Positions 6,868 through 15,555 of a stretch of DNA of 64,000 bases are shown one piece after another. The stretch's first letter is position 1; the number at the start of each line of letters is the position of its first letter. The position numbers and the translations under genes were made by a program. Below the pieces are notes generated by a model, which had not been told where the DNA came from, did no database searches, and saw nothing but the letters and a program-made list of their open reading frames with translations. This DNA comes from Micromonospora qiuiae (GTDB lineage Bacteria; Actinomycetota; Actinomycetes; Mycobacteriales; Micromonosporaceae), in NCBI RefSeq assembly GCF_016863555.1, contig NZ_BOPC01000037.1, forward strand, positions 1 through 64,000, read 5' to 3'.

Positions 6868-8724
6868 TCAGAAGGCCTCCTCCGGGAGGTCCATGACGTC
6901 CAGGTCGGCACCCTCGATGATCCGCCGGTCGGCGCCGATGCGGGGCAGCACCTCGCGGGCGAAGAACCGGGCCGCGGCCACCTTTCCGGTGTAGAACGCC
7001 TTGTCCGTGGCCGAGACCTCGCCGGCCAGCGCCGTCAACGCCACGCCGGCCTGCCGCTGCAGCAGCCAGCCCACCACCAGGTCGCCGACTGCCAGCAGGA
7101 ACCGCCGGCTGCTCAGCCCGACCTTGTACAGGGCCCGCGGGTCGCCGCCCTGCGCCTCGCCCAGCCAGCCGGTGAGCACGCCGAGCATGGTCTGGATCTC
7201 GGCGAGCGCCTTGCCGAGCGCCTGGCGCTCCTCCTTGAGCTGGCCGTTGCCGGCCTCGCTGGTGATGAACTCCTGGATCTCACCGGCCACCGTCATCAGA
7301 GCCTTGCCGTTGTCCCGGACGATCTTCCGGAAGATCAGGTCGAGGCTCTGGATCGCCGTGGTGCCCTCGTACAGGGTGTCGATCTTGGCATCCCGGACGT
7401 ACTGCTCCACCGGGTAGTCCTGCAGGAAGCCGGAACCACCGAAGGTCTGCAGCGACTCGTGTCCGAGCAGCTCGTACGCCCGCTCCGAGCCGACGCCCTT
7501 GACCAGCGGGAGCAGCAGGTCGTTGACCCGCTTGGCCAGCTTGATGGCCTGCTCGTCGCCGGCCGCCTCGGCGATGGCGACCCGGTCCTGCCAGGAGGCG
7601 GTGTAGATGACCAGGGCGCGCAGGCCCTCGGCGTACGACTTCTGAAGCAGCAGCGAGCGGCGCACGTCCGGGTGCGCGGTGATGGTGACGCGGGGGGCGG
7701 TCTTGTCCGCCGACTGGGTCAGGTCGGCGCCCTGCACCCGGTTCTTGGCGTACTCCAGGGCGTTCAAATAGCCGGTGGAGAGGGTGGCGATCGCCTTGGT
7801 GCCGACCATCATCCGGGCGTACTCGATGATCATGAACATCTGCCGGATGCCGTCGTGCTTCTCGCCCAGCAGCCAGCCCTTGGCCGGTACGCCGTGCTCG
7901 CCGAAGGTCAGCTCGCAGGTGTTGGAGACCTTCAGGCCCATCTTGTGTTCCACGTTGGTGGCGAAGACACCGTTGCGCTCGCCCAATTCGCCGGTGTTCT
8001 CGTCGAAGTGGTACTTCGGCACGACGAACAGCGACAGGCCCTTGGTGCCCGGGCCGCCGACGCCCTCCACGCCGACCGGACGGGCCAGCACGTAGTGGAC
8101 GATGTTGTCGCTCAGGTCGTGCTCACCTGAGGTGATGAAGCGCTTGACGCCCTCGATGTGCCACGAGCCGTCCGGCTGGGGAATGGCCCGGGCACGGCCG
8201 GCGCCGACGTCCGACCCGGCGTCCGGCTCGGTGAGGACCATGGTCGATCCCCACTGCTTGTCGATGAACAGCTTGGCCCACTTCTTCTGCTGCTCGGTGC
8301 CCTCGACGTGCAGCACGTGCGCGAAGGACGGGCCGGAGGCGTACATCCAGACCGGGGCGTTCGAGCCGAGCACCAGTTCGGCGAGCGCCCACCACAGCGC
8401 CCGGGGTGCGTTGGTGCCGTCCAGCTCCGGGGGCAGGTCCAGGCGCCAGAACTCGGACTCCATGAACGCCTGGTACGACTTCTTGAACGACTCCGGCAGC
8501 GGCGCGGTGTGCGTGGCCGGGTCGAAGACCGGTGGGTTGCGGTCGCTGTCCTGGTAGCTCGCGGCCAGGTCCTCCCGGGCGAGGCGGTCGACCTCGGCGA
8601 GAAAACTGCGCGCGGTGTCGACGTCGAGGTCGGAGTACGGCTCCTGGCCGAACGCCCGGTCCGCCCCGAACACCTCGAACAGGTTGAACTCGAGGTCCCG
8701 AAGGTTGCTCTTGTAGTGGGTCAT
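6868..8724 (-). CDS. Acyl-CoA dehydrogenase, FadE5-like (long form)
   Basis: A 618-residue flavoenzyme that introduces the alpha,beta double bond into acyl-CoA and passes electrons to ETF. It begins MTHYKSNLRDLEFNLFEVFG, closely resembling M. tuberculosis FadE5 (about 611 residues). The FAD/acyl site motif MVLTEPDAGSDVG lies near residue 160 and YEGTTAIQSLDLIFRK near 430, followed by the extra C-terminal domain of the long subfamily. FadE5 of mycobacteria accepts a broad range of chain lengths; the same is likely here but unproven. A GTTAC-N6-GTAAC palindrome lies just upstream and recurs before the EtfD-like gene. Confidence 0.92.
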   Translation of the reverse strand: MTHYKSNLRDLEFNLFEVFGADRAFGQEPYSDLDVDTARSFLAEVDRLAREDLAASYQDSDRNPPVFDPATHTAPLPESFKKSYQAFMESEFWRLDLPPELDGTNAPRALWWALAELVLGSNAPVWMYASGPSFAHVLHVEGTEQQKKWAKLFIDKQWGSTMVLTEPDAGSDVGAGRARAIPQPDGSWHIEGVKRFITSGEHDLSDNIVHYVLARPVGVEGVGGPGTKGLSLFVVPKYHFDENTGELGERNGVFATNVEHKMGLKVSNTCELTFGEHGVPAKGWLLGEKHDGIRQMFMIIEYARMMVGTKAIATLSTGYLNALEYAKNRVQGADLTQSADKTAPRVTITAHPDVRRSLLLQKSYAEGLRALVIYTASWQDRVAIAEAAGDEQAIKLAKRVNDLLLPLVKGVGSERAYELLGHESLQTFGGSGFLQDYPVEQYVRDAKIDTLYEGTTAIQSLDLIFRKIVRDNGKALMTVAGEIQEFITSEAGNGQLKEERQALGKALAEIQTMLGVLTGWLGEAQGGDPRALYKVGLSSRRFLLAVGDLVVGWLLQRQAGVALTALAGEVSATDKAFYTGKVAAARFFAREVLPRIGADRRIIEGADLDVMDLPEEAF

Positions 8725-8749
8725 GCGCTGGCCCCGCTTCCGGACAGGT

Positions 8750-8765
8750 GTTACCGATCAGTAAC
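8750..8765. promoter_or_regulatory. Operator-like palindrome GTTAC-N6-GTAAC (site 1)
   Basis: GTTACCGATCAGTAAC lies 26-41 bp upstream of the FadE5-like start. A near-identical site, GTTACCCGACAGTAAC, lies upstream of the EtfD-like gene at 29367-29382. The shared, symmetric sequence before two functionally linked genes suggests a common dimeric regulator. Confidence 0.6.
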
Positions 8766-8919
8766 CCTGACTCTATTACTCGTAAGTAGGCAGCGGCAAG
8801 CCACCCGCCGAAGTGACAGCGGTTACACACCTGCGTGGTTTCAGATACCCGGCCAGCCGGCCGCCCTCTCCTCGCCCACCGTTGGCGGGCCACCCGCGCC
8901 CACCCTGCTGGCGGTCAGG

Positions 8920-10047
8920 TCAGCCCTCGGTCGCGCCGACCTCCCAGCTCGGCACCGCCGCGGTCGCCCTGCTCGGCGAGCCCGTGTACTCCATCAGGAC
9001 CAGCGCTATGTCGTCGTCGAGCCGGCCGTGCACCCACTCGACCAGGGCGGTCTCCAGCGAGGCCAGGCCGTCGGCGACCGTGCCGTGCCCGAGCAGCCGC
9101 CACGCCCGGTCGGCGGTGGGAAAGAACTCGCCGTCCCGGCGTGCCTCGCCCAGCCCATCGGTGAACAGCAGCAGGCGGTCGCCCGGCTCCAGCCGCTCCA
9201 CCCGCGGCCGAACCACCGGCATGAAGCCCAACGGCGGCGCCGGTGCCGGCGGCTCCATCGGCATCACCTCGCCGCCACGCAGCAGCAGCGGCGCCGGATG
9301 CCCGCAGTTGACGATGGTCAGGGTGCCGCCCCGCTCCTCGACCAGCGCCGCGGTGACGAAGTCCTCGTCGCCCACGCTACGGGCCACCGCCCGGTCCAGG
9401 TCCGTCACCACGGCCCGCAGGTCGGCCCGCTCGTACGCCACGTGCCGGTACGAGCCGAGCACGATGCTGGCCAGGCGGACGGCCTCCAGCCCCTTGCCGC
9501 GTACGTCGCCGATAATCATGCGGACTCCGTACGGGGTGTCGATCACCTCGTACAGGTCACCGCCGATTTCCGCCTTGGCCGTCGAGGAGATGTAGCGCGC
9601 GGCCACGGAAAGGGTGCCCACCTGGGGACCGAGCGGGCGCAGCACCGCCTGCTGTGCGACCGCCGCAAGCTTCGACAGTTCGGCGATCTGCTCGGCCTGC
9701 CGCTCGCGTATCGCGGCCACCGCCGCCGCGATGCCGGTGCCCAGCACGATGCCGGCCACGGCGACCGCGGCGGAGAGTGAGACCGGCCGCTCGGCCAGCG
9801 CGAAGGCCGCCCCGAGGAGGGACGCGGCAGCGCCGACCCCCAGCACGATCCGCCAGGACGCCAACGCCGCGGCCAGGAACGGGGCGGCCACCATCAGCGC
9901 GATGTAGTTCGCCGACGGGCCGTCCGCCCACTCCATCGCCGCGACGATCGCGAGCAGGACGAGGGCCGCGCCGAGACCGGCGCGGGATCCGGGACTCAGC
10001 GGGCTACGGCCCGGCTGAAGGAGTTGCGTGCGTACATGCGACAGCAT
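8920..10047 (-). CDS. Membrane-anchored PP2C/SpoIIE-type phosphatase
   Basis: A 375-residue protein. Residues 20-135 hold four or five hydrophobic helices (LGAALVLLAIVAAMEW, YIALMVAAPFLAAAL and others). A short coiled linker follows, then a SpoIIE/PP2C domain from about 170. Metal-binding motifs include GGDLYEV, IGDVRGKGLEA and LLLFTDGLGEARR. Such proteins dephosphorylate anti-sigma-factor antagonists or related targets. No partner kinase is adjacent, so the target is unknown. The start is ATG 10047. Gap 8725-8919 has no gene. Confidence 0.85.
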   Translation of the reverse strand: MLSHVRTQLLQPGRSPLSPGSRAGLGAALVLLAIVAAMEWADGPSANYIALMVAAPFLAAALASWRIVLGVGAAASLLGAAFALAERPVSLSAAVAVAGIVLGTGIAAAVAAIRERQAEQIAELSKLAAVAQQAVLRPLGPQVGTLSVAARYISSTAKAEIGGDLYEVIDTPYGVRMIIGDVRGKGLEAVRLASIVLGSYRHVAYERADLRAVVTDLDRAVARSVGDEDFVTAALVEERGGTLTIVNCGHPAPLLLRGGEVMPMEPPAPAPPLGFMPVVRPRVERLEPGDRLLLFTDGLGEARRDGEFFPTADRAWRLLGHGTVADGLASLETALVEWVHGRLDDDIALVLMEYTGSPSRATAAVPSWEVGATEG

Positions 10048-10095
10048 GCCCGATGGCCGGGACGGAAAGAATGACCCTGACTCGTCGGACGAGCC

Positions 10096-10126
10096 GGTTC
10101 TGGCCGCGAGGGCCGCGACCAGAACC
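10096..10126 (-). terminator. Hairpin after the RlpA-like gene
   Basis: GGTTCTGG / CCAGAACC with an inner CGCG / CGCG pair, about 12 bp of stem, 21 bp beyond the RlpA-like stop. It is a probable terminator. Confidence 0.65.
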
Positions 10127-10146
10127 CGAACGACGCTCGCATCAGC

Positions 10147-10794
10147 TCAGCCGAGCACCTCGTACCGAACGGTGATGTGGCCGAGATCGAGGGAGGCGAT
10201 CTGGGCGAACGCCGCCCGGGACAGGTCCAGGCAGCGTCCCTCGATGAACGGGCCCCGGTCGTTGATCCGCACCGTGACCGACTTGCCGTTGGCCGGGTTG
10301 GTCACCTTCACCTTGGTATTGAAGGGCAGCGTCTTGTGGGCCGCCGTCAACTCCTCCGGGTTGAACGTCTCGCCGTTGGCGGTCATCTGCCCCTGCCAGT
10401 AGAAGGAGGCGCCGCACGAACCGGTCTCGACCACCGGGCGAGCCGTCGTCTTCTTCGCGCTCGGCGTCGGCTTCGGACTGGGCGTACGCGGCTTGCTGCG
10501 CGACGGCGCCTTCGCCGCCCGCGACGGCGTCGGGCTCGCCGTCGCGCTCGCACTCGGCGAGCCGGTCGCACTCGGCGACGCGCTGGCACTCGGCGACGCG
10601 CTGCCACTCGTGGTCGACGGGTCCGGGTCGACGCCGGGTCCAAGGTCGACGGCGGGCGGCCGGGCGGGCTCCGCACCGGCGGTCAGATGCACGGCACCGA
10701 CGGTGCCCCCGACAGCCAGGGCGACGGCCACCGCGGCGCTGGCCGCGAGACCAGTCGGCGTCAGCCTGCGGGTACGGGAGTGCCTACCAGCCAC
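10147..10794 (-). CDS. Secreted RlpA-like double-psi beta-barrel protein
   Basis: A 215-residue protein with an N-terminal arginine-rich stretch and membrane/signal segment (AASAAVAVALAVGGTVGAV), then a Ser/Pro/Ala-rich spacer of about 90 residues with short SAS/PSA repeats. The C-terminal RlpA/DPBB domain has GSCGASFYWQGQMTANGE, LPFNTKVKV and VRINDRGPF; the catalytic-type Asp is in NDRGPF. RlpA proteins are septal lytic transglycosylases in some bacteria; enzymatic activity here is inferred. The start is GTG 10794 with AAAGGA about 9 bp upstream. It probably acts in the cell wall. Confidence 0.85.
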   Translation of the reverse strand: MAGRHSRTRRLTPTGLAASAAVAVALAVGGTVGAVHLTAGAEPARPPAVDLGPGVDPDPSTTSGSASPSASASPSATGSPSASATASPTPSRAAKAPSRSKPRTPSPKPTPSAKKTTARPVVETGSCGASFYWQGQMTANGETFNPEELTAAHKTLPFNTKVKVTNPANGKSVTVRINDRGPFIEGRCLDLSRAAFAQIASLDLGHITVRYEVLG

Positions 10795-11029
10795 CGGCCC
10801 GGTCCTTTCGTCAACGGATCAAATCGGGTCGGACCATAACGAGAGAAGCACTTCGGAAGTCAACGTGATCATGACGTTATGCCCGCAATTGCGGCGATAC
10901 GTGAAGCTGATCATCCGATCCGAGGTGGGCCGGCCGGTCCGGCACCTGCCCCGACGCCGGGCCGGCCGCTCCGGACGCGCCCCGGCGCCGGGTCGACCGG
11001 TCCGGCACCTGGCGCGACGCTGGCGCACG

Positions 11030-11587
11030 ATGGGTGCCATGCCCACTGAGCTGAAGGAACGCCTCGTCGAACTGTTCCGCTGGGTCGACCCCGATCCCGA
11101 CGCGAGCCATCTGGTCAGTGACATCTCCGGCTGGTGGCGGGACCCGGTGACGCTCGCCGCGCTGGGCCCGGCACTGGTCGCCCCGTTCCGCTCGGCCCAG
11201 CCCACCGTCGTCGTCGCCCCCGCGGTCACCGGCTTCCTGCTCGGCCCGCTGGCGGCCACGGCGCTCGGCGTGGGCTTCGTCGCGGCACACAAACCGGGTG
11301 ACGGACGGCTGCCCGCCGGCCCACTGACCTGGGCGCAGAGCCCGCCCGACTTCCGTGGCCGACGGGTCGACCTGGCCGTCCGGGATCAGCACCTCGGCCC
11401 TGACGACCGAGTGCTGGTGGTCGACGACTGGGTGGCGACCGCCGCCCAGGTACGTGCCCTCTACGACATCTGCGCAGCCCGGGGCGCCGAGCCGATCGGG
11501 ACCTCCACCATCGTCCTCGGCTGCCCACCCGCGCTCGCCGCCGACCTACGCATCCACGCCCTACTAACCGCCACCGACCTTGGGTGA
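11030..11587 (+). CDS. Phosphoribosyltransferase family protein
   Basis: About 185 residues with a type I phosphoribosyltransferase core. The PRPP-binding motif is VLVVDDWVATAAQV near residue 130, preceded by the VVVAPAVTGFLLGP loop. It resembles adenine phosphoribosyltransferase-type proteins, but the base substrate cannot be read from sequence. The start is either ATG 11030 or ATG 11039; no clear Shine-Dalgarno distinguishes them. Upstream lies a 235-bp divergent region with an AACGT-N7-ACGTT inverted repeat at 10862-10878. The stop lies at the edge of dispersed repeat copy 2. Confidence 0.75.
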   Translation: MGAMPTELKERLVELFRWVDPDPDASHLVSDISGWWRDPVTLAALGPALVAPFRSAQPTVVVAPAVTGFLLGPLAATALGVGFVAAHKPGDGRLPAGPLTWAQSPPDFRGRRVDLAVRDQHLGPDDRVLVVDDWVATAAQVRALYDICAARGAEPIGTSTIVLGCPPALAADLRIHALLTATDLG

Positions 11588-11640
11588 AAGGAAGGGCCCC
11601 CTTTTAACGCCTGGTGTAGAGGAAGGGCCCCCTTTTAACA
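11587..11640. repeat. Dispersed palindromic repeat, copy 2, between convergent genes
   Basis: AAAGGAAGGGCCCCCTTTT, AACGCCTGGTGTAGA, then a second GGAAGGGCCCCCTTTT half. It is the reverse complement of the element at 2195-2246 with few differences. It lies between the convergent phosphoribosyltransferase and hydrolase genes. Confidence 0.8.
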
Positions 11641-11655
11641 AACCACCATCGAGGC

Positions 11656-12171
11656 TCAGCGGACGAAGTCCTCGACCGCCGCACAAACCCGGCCGAGTGC
11701 CTCGGCGGAGCGGGCCAGCGGCCCGGGGACCATCAGCGCGTGGTCGGCCTCCGGGATCTCCAGCACGTACCGGGTGAGCCGCCGAGCGACCGCACCGTCC
11801 CAGGACGGATCGGCGGTCCCGCCGACCAGCACGAACGGGGCGGTGGCCCGACGCAGCGCCTCGACCACCTCGTTGCGATGCAGCAGCGGGGTGAGCCAGA
11901 CGGCGGCCAGGCCACGGTCGGCGGCAAGCGGTGCCGCCATGCTGCCGAGTGACTTGCCGACCAGCAACTGGGTGCGCTCGGTCAGAGTCGCGGCGACCTG
12001 GTCGTACACCCAAGGGCCGCCGGTGTCCAAGCTGAAGTTCTCCGGCACCTGCCAGGAAATCCCGTGCAACCGGAAACCGGCCCGGCGCAGTGCCTCACCG
12101 AGATAGACGAAGAGTGGATACCGGGTGTCGTAACCGCCTCCCGGGATGAGCACCGCACGTCGGTCCGCCAT
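11656..12171 (-). CDS. Small alpha/beta hydrolase
   Basis: A 171-residue protein with an alpha/beta-hydrolase fold. The nucleophile elbow is GKSLGS (Ser near residue 79), the acid is probably Asp in GGTADPSW, and the histidine is in ADHALMVPG. The oxyanion region IPGGGYDTRYP is near the start. Length is short but typical of the dienelactone hydrolase/KANL3-like single-domain group. The substrate is unknown. The start is ATG 12171, with AAAGGAGATGAC just upstream. Confidence 0.75.
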   Translation of the reverse strand: MADRRAVLIPGGGYDTRYPLFVYLGEALRRAGFRLHGISWQVPENFSLDTGGPWVYDQVAATLTERTQLLVGKSLGSMAAPLAADRGLAAVWLTPLLHRNEVVEALRRATAPFVLVGGTADPSWDGAVARRLTRYVLEIPEADHALMVPGPLARSAEALGRVCAAVEDFVR

Positions 12172-12245
12172 GTCATCTCCTTTTCGTTGGCCATCGACCG
12201 TACCCCTGCCGGCCCGATCGGTAACGCCACCGGCCATACGGAGGC

Positions 12246-13124
12246 TCAGCTGCGTAGGCCGGGCAGCAGGCGGGTGGCGACATCCGCCAGCACGGCCTCA
12301 TCGCCGGCGTACCAACTGCTCTTTCGAGGCCAGTGCGTGATCACATCGGTGAAGCCCAGCTCGGCTGCGCGGCCGACCTGGTCGGCGAAGAACTGCGCGC
12401 TGCTGAGCGAGAAGACGGGCGCCGAATCCAACGAGAGGTAGCGGTCCAGACTGGCCGGATCACGCCCCTGCGCGGTCAGCGTCGAGTCGAGCCGCTTCAC
12501 CAACTCGGCGACCCCGGCCCACCAGCCGTCCAGGTCGTCCGCCCCGGGACCGGTGGTCACCCATCCCTGCCCGAATCGAGCGACCAGCCGCATCGATCGC
12601 GGGCCGTTGGCGGCCACCACGAACGGCATCCGCGGAGCCTGGACGCACCCTGGGTTGTTCCTGGCATCCACAGCCGCGAACCAGTCGCCCCGCCACGTCG
12701 TCCCGTCCTCGCGCAGGATCGCGTCGAGCAGTTCGGTGAACTCGGCGAACCGCTCTACCCGCTGCCGCGGAGGAAGCGTCTCCCCACCGAGCACAGCAGA
12801 ATCGAAACCGATGCCACCGGCCCCGAGCCCGAGCAGCACCCGCCCGCCGGAGACGTCGTCGAGCGCGGTCACCTGCCGGGCAAAGGCGACCGGATGCCGG
12901 AAGTTCGGGGATGCGACGAGCGTGCCGAGCCGGATCCGGGCGGTCACGGTCGCGGCGGCGGTCAGGGTGGTCATGGAGTCGAACCACGGACCATCCACCA
13001 GGTCGCGCCAGCCCAGATGGTCGTACGTCCAGGCGTGGTCGAAGCCCCATTCGTCGGCCTGCCGCCAGCGGTGCTGGGCCACCGACCAACGCTGGTCCGG
13101 CAGGATCACGATGCCAATCCGCAT
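12246..13124 (-). CDS. LLM-class F420-dependent oxidoreductase
   Basis: A 292-residue luciferase-like monooxygenase domain protein. It starts MRIGIVILPDQRW, followed by WGFDHAWTYDHLGWRDL and GTLVASPNFRHPVAFARQV, a pattern of actinobacterial F420-dependent members. GLGAGGIGFD follows. The substrate is unknown. The start is ATG 13124; the longer frame upstream lacks family sequence. It lies 74 bp from the hydrolase gene in the same direction, and the two may be co-transcribed. Confidence 0.85.
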   Translation of the reverse strand: MRIGIVILPDQRWSVAQHRWRQADEWGFDHAWTYDHLGWRDLVDGPWFDSMTTLTAAATVTARIRLGTLVASPNFRHPVAFARQVTALDDVSGGRVLLGLGAGGIGFDSAVLGGETLPPRQRVERFAEFTELLDAILREDGTTWRGDWFAAVDARNNPGCVQAPRMPFVVAANGPRSMRLVARFGQGWVTTGPGADDLDGWWAGVAELVKRLDSTLTAQGRDPASLDRYLSLDSAPVFSLSSAQFFADQVGRAAELGFTDVITHWPRKSSWYAGDEAVLADVATRLLPGLRS

Positions 13125-13268
13125 GATCGCCAGCGTACGGCGGTGAGCCCGCCCGGTCGGCCCGCGTGAGCGGCGGCACCCGTGCCACCGCCGTGGGCGC
13201 CCGCATCGGCGCGGTGTGCTGGCTCGTTGACGGTGGAGTTGCAGGGAGTACGCAGACAAGGGGCGGCA

Positions 13269-14495
13269 GTGCGGACCAGCCCTGGTACTACGCCAGGGTC
13301 GACGGCGTTCCGATTCGTCCTCCTCATGGGGGTCGTCGACCTCTTCGGAGACACCACGTACTCCGGTGGCGCGAGCATGAACGGGTTGTTCCTCGCGTCG
13401 GTCGGCGCGGGCGCCGCCGTGATCAGCATGGTTGGTGGGCTCAGCGAATTCCTGAACTACCTCACTCGCGGGGTGTCCGGCTATTTCGCCGACCGGATTC
13501 GCCGGCGCTGGTCACTGGTCTTCGTAGGCTACGGCGTCAATCTGCTCGCCGTGCCCGCGCTCGCGCTCGCCGGTCACTGGCAGGTCGCCGCCGGCCTGAT
13601 CCTTCTACAGGGCATCGGACGTGGCGTCCGCAAGCCGCTCGTGCAGGCCATGTTGTCCTACACCACCAAGCGGTACGGCAAGGGGTGGGTATACGGGGTG
13701 AACACGGCGCTGGACCACACGGGACGCGCGCTCGGTCCACTGGTCGTCGCCGGAGTGCTCCTCTTCGCGGAGATCTTCCGGACGGCGTACGCGCTGCTCG
13801 TCATTCCGGCCGTGCTGGCGTTGGTCACGTTGGCGGTCGTGCGGATCCGGTTTCCTGCGCCCGCCTCGTTCGAACAGCAGCAGCTTCCTGCGCCCGCCTC
13901 ATCCGGACAGCAGAAGCCGAAGAAAGGCGTCGCGGGGTTCCGCCGGTCGTACTGGCTCTACCTGGCGGCAGGCGCGTTCTTCGCGGCGGGTCTGATCAAT
14001 TTCGAGCTGATCTCTTTTCATCTGTCCCGGAACGGTGTGCCACACCATTCCGTGCCGCTCTTCCTCGTGCTGGCCACAAGCGTGGGCGCACTCGCCAGTC
14101 TCGGCCTCGGCCGGCTGTACGACCGGGTGGGCTTCCCCACGGTCATCGTGGCGGTGCTCGCCACTGCCGCCTTCTCGCCGTTCGTGTTTCTTCTGCCTGC
14201 TCATCTCGCGCTGGTCGGGATGGTGCTCTGGGGCATCGGACAGGCGACCCAGGACAGCCTGCTCGCCGCCCTCGTCGCGAGTGTCCTGCCGCAGGGGCGA
14301 CGCAACCTGGCGTTCGGCCTCTACTACGCCGGATACGGTGTGGGCTGGCTGGTCGGCGCGGTGGCGGCGGGTCTGCTCTACGAACAGTCCCGGATCGCGC
14401 TCGTGCTGTTCGCGGCCGGCGCACAACTGGCCTCGGTGCCGATCTTCCTGGCTGCCCGGACCAGTCGACGGGTCGTGGAGAAAGCTACGCCGTAG
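13269..14495 (+). CDS. MFS transporter
   Basis: A 408-residue major facilitator protein with about 12 hydrophobic helices. The signature between helices 2 and 3 is GYFADRIRRRWS, and helix 5 contains ALDHTGRALGP. The central cytoplasmic loop carries an imperfect duplication, PAPASFEQQQL / PAPASSGQQ. I choose GTG 13269, preceded by AAGGGGC at proper spacing, over a longer frame from 13182. The substrate is not predictable. The 3' end overlaps the convergent cutA gene by 11 bp. Confidence 0.85.
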   Translation: MRTSPGTTPGSTAFRFVLLMGVVDLFGDTTYSGGASMNGLFLASVGAGAAVISMVGGLSEFLNYLTRGVSGYFADRIRRRWSLVFVGYGVNLLAVPALALAGHWQVAAGLILLQGIGRGVRKPLVQAMLSYTTKRYGKGWVYGVNTALDHTGRALGPLVVAGVLLFAEIFRTAYALLVIPAVLALVTLAVVRIRFPAPASFEQQQLPAPASSGQQKPKKGVAGFRRSYWLYLAAGAFFAAGLINFELISFHLSRNGVPHHSVPLFLVLATSVGALASLGLGRLYDRVGFPTVIVAVLATAAFSPFVFLLPAHLALVGMVLWGIGQATQDSLLAALVASVLPQGRRNLAFGLYYAGYGVGWLVGAVAAGLLYEQSRIALVLFAAGAQLASVPIFLAARTSRRVVEKATP

Positions 14496-14805
14496 TCTCG
14501 TCCAGGACCCATTGCAGGTAGGCAGGATTACCGCTCACCACGGGCAGGGCGATGACGCAGGGAACATCGTACGGATGTTCCTCGTTGGCGCGCGCCGTGA
14601 TGCGCTCGACCAGACTCGCCCGCGTGTGCAGTGCCACCCGGGCCTCCGGTTCGTCGTGGACGCTGCCCTGCCAGCGGTAGATGGAGCGGATCTGGGCGAG
14701 GTTGTGCCCGCAGGCAGCCAAGCGGTCGTCGACCACGCGGCGGGTGAAGGCGGCGAGCCAGTCCGCGTCCGGGCCGGTGATGATCACCTCGACTACGTCG
14801 GTCAT
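14485..14805 (-). CDS. cutA: CutA family divalent-cation tolerance protein
   Basis: A 106-residue protein of typical CutA1 length. It has the conserved RLAACGHNLAQIRSIYRWQG, the HTRASLVERI stretch and the closing HPYDVPCVIALPV...NPAYLQWV. CutA1 forms stable trimers. It was linked genetically to copper tolerance in E. coli, though its biochemical role is unsettled. It is convergent with the MFS gene, sharing 11 bp. Confidence 0.93.
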   Translation of the reverse strand: MTDVVEVIITGPDADWLAAFTRRVVDDRLAACGHNLAQIRSIYRWQGSVHDEPEARVALHTRASLVERITARANEEHPYDVPCVIALPVVSGNPAYLQWVLDETTA

Positions 14806-14834
14806 TTCCCAAGTACATCATCCCGCTCCGCCAC

Positions 14835-15319
14835 CTAACTGGCGGCCTGACGAGGCAGTCCGGCCAGGACCCGGACGACGTGGTCCCGGAACTCCGCCAT
14901 GTAGTTGCTCAGGAAAGCCTTTGTGGACTCGTCGGCGACCTCACCTTCGCCCGGGAAAATCTGCTGCGTGTACTGCATGTATGCCTCGGGAGCGGTCATC
15001 TGCCGGGCGTTGCAGAAAGTGAGCACGGCGCGCAGGCTCTGTTGGGCCACGGCAGTGCCGATCTGCCCGATGGAGGCACCGATCACTCCCGCTGGGATGT
15101 GGTCGAACGAATTCTGACCCCACGGCCGGGAGGCCCAGTCGATGGCGTTCTTCAACGCACCCGGAATAGAGCGATTATATTCCGGAGTGACAAACAGTAC
15201 CGCGTCAACCTGACGAATAGCGCCTTTGAGTGCGAGAGCTTCAGGGCTTTCGCAAGTTCCCGGTTGACGGACGTGGACGAGAGGCTTCCGACGAAATAGC
15301 CGACCTTATACGAACGCAT
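14835..15319 (-). pseudogene. NADPH-dependent FMN reductase, broken by internal deletion and frameshift
   Basis: The 5' part starts at ATG 15319 after GGAGGGG and encodes MRSYKVGYFVGSLSSTSVNR, the NADPH/FMN-binding start of the ChrR/YieF family. From about 15250 the family sequence continues in another frame: DAVLFVTPEYNRSIPGALKN, then WASRPWGQNSF through to the stop at 14835. Compared with family members of about 185 residues, roughly 30 codons after RELAKAL are missing and the join is out of frame. Frame 1 runs on to a stop at 15152. The enzyme is therefore very probably inactive. A sequencing error alone would not explain the missing codons. Confidence 0.8.
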
Positions 15320-15555
15320 TTTCCCCTCCAACAGCGATAGCTCGGTCCGGTCCGAGGTGTTCGCGTTCAAGGTTGGACCAGGATGCGTGCACTCGTGCCG
15401 TGTTCGACACATCCGGGGCGACGCCTGCGGGAAACATCCTCCCGGGGCTCCCGTGGGCTGTCTCGCACGCGCGCCCGTCGCAAGTTCGCTCGGGAGGCAA
15501 CCTTCGGATGCGTCGGTGAGGTAGTAGCGGGTGACTCGTCTTCGAAGGAGAGCCC

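Noticed and set aside
15498..15524. ECF-type promoter of the sigma factor gene
   Set aside because: CAACC is present, but no convincing -10 element at the expected spacing; not strong enough to list as a feature.
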